Positions 54,961 to 64,000 of a DNA stretch of 64,000 bases are shown one piece after another. The notes under the pieces are model-generated. The model worked only from the letters and a program-made list of their open reading frames with translations, had not been told where the DNA came from and made no database searches. This DNA comes from Prostheceraeus crozeri. Its lineage: Eukaryota; Platyhelminthes; Polycladida; Euryleptidae. The stretch is taken from NCBI GenBank assembly GCA_907163375.1, contig CAJQUW010016162.1:248001-312000 (forward strand), in the 5' to 3' direction. Both the position numbers and the translations under genes were made by a program. Positions within the stretch are counted from its first letter, which is position 1. Each line of letters begins with the position of its first letter.

Positions 54961-55747
54961 GCGTCCGAAATTCACAAGGAATACAGAAAGCCGAAATATC
55001 TATTGAAGGTAAAAGTATTTAATAAAGATGATATCTGGAGTGCAGATCTAATTAATATGCCTAATGAAAGAGGGTTTAAGTACGCATTGACCGTTATAGA
55101 TTTATATACACGATACGCTTGGGTAAAGCCTTTAAAAAACAAAAGTGGTCTGTCAGTTAAATATGCGTTAAATAGATATCTTTAAAGAAAGTTTTAGAAA
55201 GCCAAAAAAGCTATTCGATGATAAAGGGTCGGAATTTTATAACCGAAATGTAAAGCCACTATTTGAAACTGTTTATTCCACAGAAAATGCTGGAAAGGCT
55301 GTAGTAATAGAGCGTTTCAATAGATCATTAAAAAATAAAATTTTCAAGAAATTTACTCAGCAAGGAAATCAGAAATGGTTGAAGATATTACCAGGAATTG
55401 TAGAGCAGTACAATAATAAAGTTCATTCTGGTATTGAAGAAACCCCAAAGAATGCTTCTAACGACCCCGATTTGATACGAAAGAAAATATTCGAAAATAA
55501 TTATTCAAATGAGAGTAATCCGAATTTACAGAAACTTAAGCCGAAATTTAAAATTGGAGATAGAGTTAGAATATTTAAGTATAAGAACAAATTTGAAAAG
55601 GGCTTCGTCGGATACTGGACGAAAGAGATATTTGAAATTTGTAAAATAAATCAGACTTATTCGATTACTTATGAAATTAAAGATTTAGATGATGAAGATA
55701 TCAGAGGCCGATTTTATCAAAATGAATTACAACGAAGCGAGCTTTGA
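54961..55747 (+). pseudogene. Polinton integrase region (retroviral-type, chromodomain-like tail)
   Basis: DDIWSADLINM and KYALTVIDLYTRYAWVKPLK are the first two conserved blocks of the Polinton integrase core, including two catalytic aspartates. Downstream are a VEQYNNKVHSGIEETP block and a C-terminal KIGDRVRIFKYKNKFEKGFV domain like the chromo/SH3-type tail of the family. The enzyme joins the element ends to target DNA. The region is broken in this copy. It is convergent with the protease gene. Confidence 0.85.
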
Positions 55748-55835
55748 TCTTTAGGTGCCGCTTTAGCTAGCTTCGCTTGATTTTTAATTGTCATTATTCT
55801 TATTGATACTAACGTTTTTCGGCAATTAAATTCCC

Positions 55836-56411
55836 TTAATCAATTTCTTTATTCAATTCTAACATAATATCAAGAAATGGTACTCCTTTTTGTAATTTAT
55901 ACAAAACATATAAACATAATTGACCACAGTAAGTTGTTCCTGGTTTCTGAATTTGAAATGTATTATAAATTCCAGTTACAAGTAATTCTTTGACTTCATT
56001 TGTTGGAGGCAATCCATAAGAGTCGAAGTAGTAATTATCCCCATTTTTATTTCTATGTCCCGCTGACCAATGTACGCCTTTTTGGTCTGAAGTGTGAAGA
56101 TTCGTTATGAAATTTACATTATTTTTATTTTTTAGTTGACATAATTCGTCACGCATTAAGACGTGGAAATTCCTTATTCCTAATTGTTTAGCCATTTTCT
56201 CTAGATGAAAGTTTGTAGTTGTTTGTTTACCGTATTGTTTTAGTAAGTATTTTATGTTACTCATTTTATAATAAATAAATAAATTTCTTGTAGGATCCCC
56301 CTCCAGGAGAAGAAATGTGAGAAGACTTACAGTATTTATGAAATGATTCTTCTTTACAAATTCGTTGATGAGGCACACTTTTTTTTGCGATTTGTCCTTT
56401 TGTCGTTTCAA
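55836..56411 (-). CDS. Polinton cysteine protease (adenovirus/Ulp1 type)
   Basis: In this 191-codon frame the catalytic histidine is in KGVHWSAGH, the acidic residue in YYFDSYGLPP and the nucleophile in TTYCGQLCLYVLY, the order and spacing of the adenovirus maturation protease and Ulp1-like enzymes. A likely internal start near residue 49 (MSNIKYLLKQYG) would give the usual length of about 140 residues. In the family it cleaves virion proteins during maturation. Confidence 0.85.
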   Translation of the reverse strand: MKRQKDKSQKKVCLINEFVKKNHFINTVSLLTFLLLEGDPTRNLFIYYKMSNIKYLLKQYGKQTTTNFHLEKMAKQLGIRNFHVLMRDELCQLKNKNNVNFITNLHTSDQKGVHWSAGHRNKNGDNYYFDSYGLPPTNEVKELLVTGIYNTFQIQKPGTTYCGQLCLYVLYKLQKGVPFLDIMLELNKEID

Positions 56412-56940
56412 TACGATCGCCCAAATTTTTGCTCATCATGAAGGTATGAGATGAATTAAAATAACAACTGTCTCGTATATCGTCGTTTTCCTTATGTGTT
56501 CTGAGCTCACAATAGCAACTGCTTTTCTATCGTTATCCTTATGTGTACTGAATTCACAATAGCAACTGCTTTACTATCAATTGTCTTATGTGTTCTGAAT
56601 ACACAATAGCAACTACTTTTAATCAATTCATGCGGAGAGAGGAAACGCTAAATGGATTTTGTGAACGCATTTGCATTTGCAAAACTCACTTTAAAACCTG
56701 ATTCTGAAAATAATTTACGTAGGCGTAAATTGAACTGTCAAAATTTTACCGACGCGTAAATTGAACTGTCAAAATTTTACCGATGCGTAAATTGAAATGA
56801 CAAGATTGCGCTATTCACAATAATTTTAGGGAAAAGCTGTTCTTTGTTTTCCTTTGCGAGAACAATAAATCTCTCTCTCTTCAATCATCACTCCTTATCT
56901 TTTGATTAAGTGCGGATAGCAACCGTTTTGTTTCATGAAT
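56412..56940. other. Polinton right intergenic region
   Basis: AT-rich, with repeated phrases: AATTGAACTGTCAAAATTTTACCGA and variants occur three times near 56725-56800 (20-base core AATTGAACTGTCAAAATTTT), and CTTATGTGTTCTGA/AATTCACAATAGCAACTGC repeats near 56490-56620. No gene seen. Confidence 0.5.
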
Positions 56941-57297
56941 TCATTGTTTCACTGTTGCAAGTGAAGTTGTGAAAACACCTGTACCTGTTAAAGCTGTAGC
57001 AACAACAGGAATTGTAAGAACGCCAGATGAAATGACAATAGTGAGAGCGCCTAAAGAAATTGTTAAAAATGCTCCAACTCCTTGTGTTACATTCTTCACT
57101 ATAGTCCATCTTTTTCTTAATTTATTATAATGTTCTAATCTAAGTAATAATTGCGCTTCCTTATCTTTCATGTACCTGACTCTATCTTTGTGTTTTGCTT
57201 TATCCATTTCATATGATAATGAAGGATATAAGGGGGCTGATGGTTCTTTTGTTTTTACATCTTCCATTTTTAAATGAATATTTTTAATCATATTCAT
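56941..57297 (-). CDS. Polinton terminal gene module (right end copy)
   Basis: A 118-codon frame starting MNMIKNIHLKMEDVKTKEPS, inside the right terminal repeat for its first 100 codons, so it duplicates the left-end module in inverted orientation. The last residues (VATALTGTGVFTTSLATVKQ) extend the hydrophobic C-terminal part beyond the repeat. Function unknown. Confidence 0.6.
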   Translation of the reverse strand: MNMIKNIHLKMEDVKTKEPSAPLYPSLSYEMDKAKHKDRVRYMKDKEAQLLLRLEHYNKLRKRWTIVKNVTQGVGAFLTISLGALTIVISSGVLTIPVVATALTGTGVFTTSLATVKQ

Positions 57298-57608
57298 TTT
57301 TGTTTTTGCTAAATTTCAGAAGGCCCCTATTTGCATTTTTGATTTGTTAATTTCAGGAGGACCCTAATTTGCATTTAGATTTGTTAAATTTCAAGAGGAC
57401 CCTAATTTGCATTTAGATTTGCTAAATTTCAAGAGTACCCTATTTTGCATTTTGATTTGCTAAATTTCAAGAGGTCCCTAATTTTAACAATTTTTTATAA
57501 ATTTCAAGAGGACCCTCATTTTTTCATTTTTTCATTTTTGTATCTACCTGGGGTGTGGGATCCGGTGCTGAGCGAAGCGATGCGCCGGATCTCATACCTA
57601 TAACTACT
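57002..57608 (-). repeat. Polinton right terminal inverted repeat
   Basis: Inverted partner of 43577-44183, including the hairpin (57559-57591), the 38-bp repeats (57302-57517) and the start of the terminal gene. Confidence 0.95.
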
Positions 57609-57614
57609 ATTGTG
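57609..57614. repeat. Polinton target-site duplication, right copy (ATTGTG)
   Basis: Exact copy of 43571-43576, directly outside the right terminal repeat. Confidence 0.95.
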
Positions 57615-57902
57615 CTACATAGACTTAGGAAAAGAAAAATCAAACTAGTGATCAAGCAACCGCGGTTTCACAGAATCCTTCTGTCCATTCAGATTAAGAT
57701 GAAGTTTCTGAATAAATAGCATTTCATAGATTCTTAGATCGTCCTTCTTGCATTCCTTCAAGATCTTAAAACTCACCATAGAAATTGCTTGGTCACAATT
57801 AGATTGTAGGCGATGCTCACTTACAGAGTGACGATGTTCTTTAACTCTCTGGAAAAGGAAGTGAATAATGTCTAGATAATTGTCATTCAATACATCCACC
57901 AC
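57615..57902 (-). pseudogene. Penelope-like element GIY-YIG C-terminal part, right of the Polinton
   Basis: The frame 57902-57645 encodes VKEHRHSVSEHRLQSNCDQA and then ILKECKKDDLRIYEMLFIQK and LNLNGQ. This is the end of a Penelope GIY-YIG domain (EHR...VSEHR...LRI.EALFI....P.LN.Q). Its 3' region continues at 43576-43320, on the other side of the Polinton insertion. Confidence 0.7.
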
Positions 57903-58524
57903 GAATTCACAGCAACATATAGTCGGCTATTATTTGTGAACCCATAACTTCACTACTGAATATGATTCAAGTGTGTATATACGAGTAAAGCACAACAAAA
58001 TTTGTGAACAAGATGTAGCATGCACCAACTGCTTTAACTTACTGTTCTTTACCAATCGAAGTCTGCAACCGCTTTCAGTGTATCCAACTAATGCATCCAA
58101 TTAATGCCCAAAGAAATATTTGACACAAAATCAATCAAACATATCTGCACATTACTGGAAAAGGTGATTTTCAGTATCAGTTCATTTTGCATCACCCTTC
58201 GGCCAGTGCAAGTTGACCAAATTCTTCTGCACTAAAATTAGCGTGCATGGAAACGAGAGGGTCCACCTGCATTATATATCTTCATTATATTAATTAAGAG
58301 CTACGAATCGCTCTAAGATGTTTTCTGATAAATGTCTTAGAGAGTTAGTGACTTGGTCACTGATCCGCTCTTTAGATGTTGAATACAGTACTCATAGCAT
58401 GGTTGAAGTGGGCTATGCATTCGAGAATGTAGGCCTAATCATCTAACTAAGAAACCTTATTACTGCATTTGCCGTCTTATTATGTTTCATGTATATATTC
58501 CATTAAACAAGTCTACAAGTCTGT
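57903..58524. other. Non-coding stretch
   Basis: No gene or repeat recognised. Confidence 0.4.
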
Positions 58525-59150
58525 TTAGTTAATCAGTGATAGATGATAAGTAGTTAGGAACATAGTCATAAACATTGCACTGTAGGCCATGTAGACAGTA
58601 TTGTATATCGCGATAGAAGCATGGCTGCTGCATATGTCATGGATCATGGAAGTCACACGTACCACAGTATCTTTGCTCAATGCATTCCAGTGAACCCGCC
58701 GAACATGTTCGAAATTCGCGACGAATGCCACACATAACAATCACAAAAAGAAGGGGGCACAAAACTGATCCTTGATGTACGCCTACTGTAACCTCGAATT
58801 CAGAAGTGAGAGCAACCCCCATTCTGACCTTAGATCTTGTGTGTCGGTACATTGGCTGAACAGTTCGAATGATCCATTTCTCAACGCTAACCACCATCAT
58901 TCCCAGCACAACACCTCTCTCGACACCCAATCAAACGCCTTATCCAGGTCAGCAAAAATGAAATACAGCTCCTTTCGCTTCTCAATAAGCTTTTCCTGTA
59001 GCTGTCGTAAAATGAAAATTGCATCGGTTGCCGCTCTTCCCGGCCTGAAGCCGAACTGCATTGAGTCAATTGACACCTGAATGGCTCAAGCACTCTTTCT
59101 AGAACTTTCAGGACTTGATCTTGCAACTTAAGGCCTCTGTAGTTTCCTCT
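58525..59150 (-). pseudogene. RTE-type LINE reverse-transcriptase fragment
   Basis: On the - strand, LQDQVLKVLERVLEPF (about 59125-59080) and GREERQPMQF are the block before motif A. WIIRTVQPMYRHTRSKVRMG and FEVTVGVHQGSVLCPLLFVI (58880-58760) are the block leading to motif B, and IRREFRTC follows. Several frames are used. Motif A (FADLDKAFD-like) is visible only in a shifted frame near 58950. No motif C is evident. Confidence 0.75.
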
Positions 59151-60020
59151 TTAAAGAGCATCACCTTTATTTTTACTTTATTCAGCAAAATTTACACAAT
59201 CAATATGGGCTACAAGAAATGCGTCCATTTATATTTACACCATCAAATTTAGGCGTGCAATTAGTAGGCCTACTTGCATAAGCAGCGAAAGATGTGGCCC
59301 ATTTGTGCAATATGCCTACTTGTTTATTTACGTACCATACTGAAACTCTATATTAAATCACATCAATGATCACTTGCCTTGAGTTCCCCAATTATTCATT
59401 GTATGCACCGGTAGAAGTAGGCCCATCTACAGTGTTGTCGGCAGTTTTAACTTGAGAAATAAATGCGCATGCTATTATATGCAAACTGGCACGCTGTGCT
59501 GGCCGGCTATGCCCCAGAGGAAGAGTGTGACACTCGTAGCGTCGGGACTCTGTATCTGTACGGTTTTTAACTTTCTGAACTTTTTCTGGCAAAAATAAGC
59601 CCGAGGACTCCGGCCTATAACTAGACTCGAAATATAGTACAATCAAATTATTTTTTCTCGTGCATAGCTGTCACTGTCTTGATGTCAACTTTCTCCGTCA
59701 AACAAAAGTACAGAGACACTGCTGCAAGCTTGTAATAGTTGAGGGAATGACCCGTGATAGTGAAAAAAGGATTGTCTTTTCACTCGGTGATTTGGTAGAG
59801 AAGACAAGCCTTCCTAGCCTCGATCACACCCACACACCAAAGATCACAACAGAGACAAAAGTAAAATACTAGTTTTTTTGAGAATATTACCTCTTACCCT
59901 CACGTTAATCTTGTGTGATGGCTCCTAAAAATGCATATTAAAATCGAAAGTGAACTCATATTTTTTGGAGAAGGATGTGGGATTTTCCTGCCTGGTAGAG
60001 ACTGGAGAAACCGGGCGAAG
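59151..60020. other. Non-coding stretch
   Basis: No gene recognised. Confidence 0.4.
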
Positions 60021-60525
60021 CACACATCAACGAGATGGGAGAAGCCGAGTCGCATGCATCCAACTTAAAGCGACATTTCATCGAAAATTGATGCAGCAAT
60101 GATCACTTAAGAAAGGTTCAGGTAAACCTATAATGATCTATGATGTAGGTCACCAGCTTTTTCAAAAACTAGGCTGTGTATACTTGCCACCCGGAGTCGG
60201 AGTCGTAGTCCTATCAAAAGCCGGAAGTCCTATCAACCCCCGGAGTCGGAGTCCTATCAAAATGATAGAACTCCGCATCCCTGCAAGTAACACATCAGCA
60301 AGATGGGAGGAGCCGAGTCGCATGCAACTTAAAGCGACATTTGATAAACTTTCATCGAAAATGATTGATAGTTGATACAACAATGATCACTAAATATAGT
60401 TTCAGGTAAGCCTATAATGATATATGTTGTAGGTTACCAGTTTTTTTCAAAAAAACTATGCTATATACATGTACACTGGCCACCCGGAGTTGGAGTCCTA
60501 TCAAAATGATAGGACTCGCCATCCC
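60021..60525. repeat. Tandem duplication of about 267 bp
   Basis: Two diverged copies (about 60021-60286 and 60287-60525) share GAGCCGAGTCGCATGCA, ACTTAAAGCGACATTT, CCTATAATGATCTATGATGT (and a variant), and end in CACCCGGAGTCGGAGTCCTA. The CGGAGTCGGAGTCCTATCAA phrase is repeated further inside. No coding potential. Confidence 0.8.
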
Positions 60526-60908
60526 TACTTTATAGCAACCGAAGTCTGAGGCACTTTCAGCGAGAATCTGACTTCACAATATTATCATATATAGGCCTTT
60601 CGTCATTCTCTCAAGTCGTGTCGAACGGGAAGAGGCAATAAATCAAAAGAAAATGAGTTGAGGTAGTTACTGATCAGCCAAACCATGCAGATTCGAAATT
60701 GTTTACACTCTCAAGTGCGATTTTTTCAAATCACAAAATCAACTCAGCAACCGATTCGCGAATTGAATCGTATCTCGAAGTTTGTCGCATCAATTAAAAT
60801 GTGTAGGACAAGCTTGCCGTGGGACGAGATTTCTTCGCATCCCATTCCCACGGGATTCTAATGGGAAATCTCATTCCCACAGGATATTTCAAAACTTACA
60901 ATTAAGTA

Positions 60909-61879
60909 CCGTAAAACGGGGGTAATTCGGACACCTTTTTGAGGTTTTTTTAAATTTTTTTGTCATTTGTAATGATGCTATGATCCTATAATCCTACATG
61001 AACCGCAACTGGGGCGTTATTTACAATATGTAATGACCCGGTAACCTCAAGCCTTGTAGAAATTTGTCTGGATAATTTCTACAAGGGGTACTTAAAAAAA
61101 GAAAAAATGGGGTAATTCGGACACCAACAAGTTTTGTATTTCAAACTGAACAGAAACGATCTAAATCAAATGTTGCAAACTGAAGTTAAAATGAGTCTAT
61201 GTACACTGGGCACACTCGAAAAAGGGATCAACGCTTCCAGCGTTGCACTTGCCACAGAACCACTCGGCACAAGTAACACATTGGATCCAGTCCGGTCCAC
61301 TGGACTTCATAAAGGCGACTGAACAGCTTGCGCATGTGTCGTCTTCATCAGGTCACGTGAGTCATACATTGAATCCTTAATCGCTGAACAAGTTTGCGCG
61401 TGATTCATCAACATACTCGCGTGCGATAACAACAGACAGTGAGAAATGCCGTCTCAGCAGATTGATCAGTATCAATTAGCCTTGCTTGCTGCACCCACCG
61501 GCGCAAGAAATTCCAAGAATTCGCGTCGTCTGTATTTGGGTACAACAACTGACCAGCTACAAACGAGTGACTGAATTAGTAAGGGTTTCTAATGGTACTT
61601 CCGCAAGCCAGCCCATTTCAACATGCAACAAAGCTTTGTGGTAGATCAAACCTGATGAAAAATAGTAAAATCAGTTTTTTTTCGACTTTTTTGAATTTTA
61701 AATATAATGTAGCTGTGAATACACTGAAAAAAATTTTCGGGTCTATTGATAAATTTCAGTTGATAAATGTATATCTAACTAAAAAAATGCATTTCGGTCT
61801 CATTAGAAGCATCTAACAATTTTCATTAGTCGATAAAAGATAAAAAGTGACCAGGTGTCCGAATTACCCCATTTTACGG
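60909..61879 (-). mobile_element. pogo-like DNA transposon remnant, TA-flanked
   Basis: Ends are CCGTAAAACGGGGGTAATTC (left) and the inverted CCGTAAAATGGGGTAATTCG (right), about 27 bp with two mismatches, flanked by TA on both sides. A third copy of the ATGGGGTAATTCGGACACC part lies internally at about 61107-61125. The - strand segment 61345-61197 encodes the cysteine-rich end of a transposase. The rest of the coding region is gone. Confidence 0.75.
61197..61345 (-). pseudogene. Transposase C-terminal zinc finger (PHD-like)
   Basis: The frame reads DTCASCSVAF, then DWIQCVTCAEWFCGKC and FFECAQC before a TAG. The CxxC...DWIQCxxCxxWFxxxC...FxCxxC spacing is that of the zinc finger at the end of many pogo/jerky-type DDE transposases. 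It supports the pogo-like call for the surrounding element. Confidence 0.65.
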
Positions 61880-61881
61880 TA

Positions 61882-64000
61882 CTTCACTTAATAATTCCCA
61901 TGGGCAAAATCTTTCTTTGACAAACTTAGGCGACTGAGAAATTCAGTTCACTGTATGTCTACCGCCCTGTAGTGCATGATATTCCTACATGTACATCAAG
62001 TCCTTGTGTTTTCATGGAAACTTGCTACCCATAGGTAGGTTCGTGTGTTATTAGACAACGTAAAGCAAAGGATTCTACTCTTTCATGGATCTACAGATAT
62101 GTCTACAATCCACGATATCAGACAAACCTACATTTCGATTATTTAAACTCTCTTCATTATGAGAGTTCATGTCCCTTTATGGGTAGGCCCTCTATCTGTT
62201 TTTAACCAGATGGGTCCTAATAGATTTTACAAAGACAGTTAAAGAGACTATCTATGCATCAATCCTAACATGATCATGATAGGCTTAATGTTGATGCGTC
62301 CCTACGTGAAATATTGCTACCAACCATTGCGAGTGCCGTATGTCTACTTGTAGCTATATTGCAGCGCTATATCGTGGATCGTATAATGTTCAGTCCAAAA
62401 ATATTTAATATTATAAAGGGCTAGATAGGAAATAGACGTGCTTTTACCTTGTGTGCAACGAAGCCAGTGAAAATCAGCTGATAATGCATGAATTTGAAAA
62501 TATTTGTAAGCGAGGAACACATGTTCCTTTTCATTGCCTCTTCTTAGTAATTACAGAACTAAAACGCATTTTAATAATAAATCAAGAAATTTTTATTTGT
62601 CTGAAAGCAATGTCCAAAGTGCAACAATAGGGCCTAATAGTCTAACATTCTACTTTTTCAGATGTTTTGCAAAACGCAGTTGTAAATAAGAGCCCCGCTG
62701 ATGTAATTCTTTCAGTTAGACTTTATTGCATTATTTTATATCAGTTAATTATTAGATCTGAAGAGCGTATGTTATATAGGAATAATACAAATTGAAAACC
62801 ATTTGTTTCATTTGTACGTGAAAGCAGAGTAAAGTTCACCTACAATTCACCAAATACATGACTAAATGACTTTTCTGAACAGAAAGGTGAACCACGTCTT
62901 TACTTGTGATCATGCGGTTAGATTGTTTCTTTGTAATAATTCCGGGGCCTGGCTATGGTTGTACACGCATATCGTTACTGAGTAACTCGAAGACCGTTGT
63001 TGACATGGGTGCAGAGCCTTACTAATAGCCAATTCCTCAGTGTCATATTCGGATTCTCACTGAAATTGTTAATAGTCATGAATTCTACAGAGGGAGTTGA
63101 GTGTTTATCAATGCCCAATCAGTCTTAATGTGAATATTTTTTCTTCCAAATTGATAGTACTGCATTAAATTGATGTATTACCTCTCTCATCTTCAACAAT
63201 TTTTTTCATAGAAACTACTGAATGAATATTCTTGAAACTAATCATATAATATCAGTGAATTATGCTTTATATCATGTGCCATTTCTAAGGCTTTTTGTCT
63301 CATCGCACACCGTACAGCCGACAAAACAGCAATTTCGCTCCATTGCCGTAATGCTTTTTTTGCCACGATAAGGACCGTACCGAAGTGGGTTCAAATTTAG
63401 GCATTTATTTCTCACAGCCCTTTTAAGCAATTAAATATCTTTGGTTCAGTCAATAGCATACACATATTGGTACATATGTATTTAATTCTAATGTGTATTC
63501 AGGCATGTTGGGCATGCGACAACGTTACAACCTGGATGGATACAAGTTGGTATAAAGTAGGTGCCTAAGTTTTTAAATAGACTACATTTACATGTATACA
63601 TGTGCGTGTAAGGATCAAATACGGACATTTCAACCTGGCTATTTTCATGTCATCTGACAAGTGTATTAAATCGTGCACTCTGACTGACTCTTAATCAAGA
63701 TAAGAAGTTTACTATCGATTCTTTAATATGCATGCTGTATATTATTTGGAACTGTCAAGCATACTTTGCTATTTTGTATTTCTCAATTTTAATTAAAAAA
63801 ATAATGCCTCTGTTACAGCAGCGCGTTAGTGAAGTTAATAGTAATGCGGATGTCCAGGTTGCAATCATTTCATGCCTTATTTCTTCTTTGGAAATAAAAA
63901 ATTTTGTTATTGTGATGAAAGCGCTCAACAGAGCTGCGAAAATATTGCTGTTATTCTGGAGCTTCTCGCATTTTTATGGAATTCCCATAACTGAATTTAC
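61882..64000. other. Non-coding stretch to the window end
   Basis: About 2.1 kb of AT-rich sequence with no recognisable gene, RNA, transposon end or tandem repeat. Confidence 0.5.

Larger units (their letters stand above)
43577..57608. mobile_element. Polinton/Maverick element, 14,032 bp, ends complete
   Basis: The element is bounded by 607-bp terminal inverted repeats beginning AGTAGTTATAGG and by the perfect duplication ATTGTG. It carries the family's core set: protein-primed DNA polymerase B, retroviral-type integrase, packaging ATPase, adenovirus-type cysteine protease, and major and minor capsid proteins, plus accessory genes. The two terminal repeats differ at only about four positions, so insertion is recent on the scale of the other repeats here. 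The copy is largely open but has about three breaks. It inserted into a Penelope-like element about 0.8 kb downstream of the NPC1 gene. Its base composition is more AT-rich than that of the NPC1 exons. Confidence 0.97.

Noticed and set aside
61882-64000. Possible further host gene at the right edge
   Set aside because: No open frame with motif content and no exon-like segments could be supported.

Overview
The window is a piece of an AT-rich, transposon-rich animal genome. The only host gene I can support is the C-terminal half of a Niemann-Pick C1 (NPC1) gene on the + strand, split by long introns with GT-AG borders. Everything else recognisable is mobile DNA typical of Metazoa: Penelope-like elements with GIY-YIG domains, CR1/Jockey-type and RTE-type LINEs, Tc1/mariner, pogo-like and hAT transposons, TTAA-flanked foldback DNA, and one Polinton/Maverick. 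The palindrome TAGGCCTA occurs at least eight times. I read this as a marine invertebrate but cannot name the lineage.

Layout. 1-2640: decayed reverse-transcriptase element on the - strand, running off the left edge. 3169-4088: a TTAA-flanked short element. 4530-5489: two Penelope GIY-YIG remnants (-). 5538-9008: a nearly full CR1/Jockey-type LINE (-) with ORF1, endonuclease, reverse transcriptase and an (ATT)n tail. 9035-11590: a tRNA-like sequence and two LINE 3' ends (+). 11.6-15.2 kb: non-coding, with a 22-bp minisatellite. 15252-42774: NPC1 exons, covering the sterol-sensing domain, the cysteine-rich luminal domain and the last transmembrane bundle. Their introns hold Penelope, mariner, LINE, hAT and foldback insertions, including a hairpin element that carries a copied fragment of NPC1's own exon 5. 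42.8-43.5 kb: a SINE-like sequence and the 3' end of a Penelope element. 43577-57608: a 14.0-kb Polinton with 607-bp terminal inverted repeats and a perfect 6-bp target duplication (ATTGTG), inserted into that Penelope element, whose other half resumes at 57615-57902. 58.5-59.2 kb: RTE-type LINE remnant (-). 60.0-60.5 kb: a tandem duplication. 60909-61879: a decayed pogo-like transposon. 61.9-64 kb: nothing recognisable.

The Polinton is the richest region. Inward from the left it carries a terminal gene module lying inside the repeat, an unknown protein, the minor (penton-type) capsid protein and the packaging ATPase, all on +. The protein-primed DNA polymerase and small basic and zinc-finger proteins follow on -. 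A coiled-coil protein with a tail-fibre-like head, a small amphipathic protein, the major capsid protein, a small membrane protein and a phospholipase A2-like domain leading into the integrase come next on +. The cysteine protease is on -. Together these are the replication, integration, packaging, maturation and capsid functions known for the family. The copy looks young but is not entirely open; I count about three breaks.

All gene calls are by eye from translations and known family motifs. No database search or structure prediction was run.
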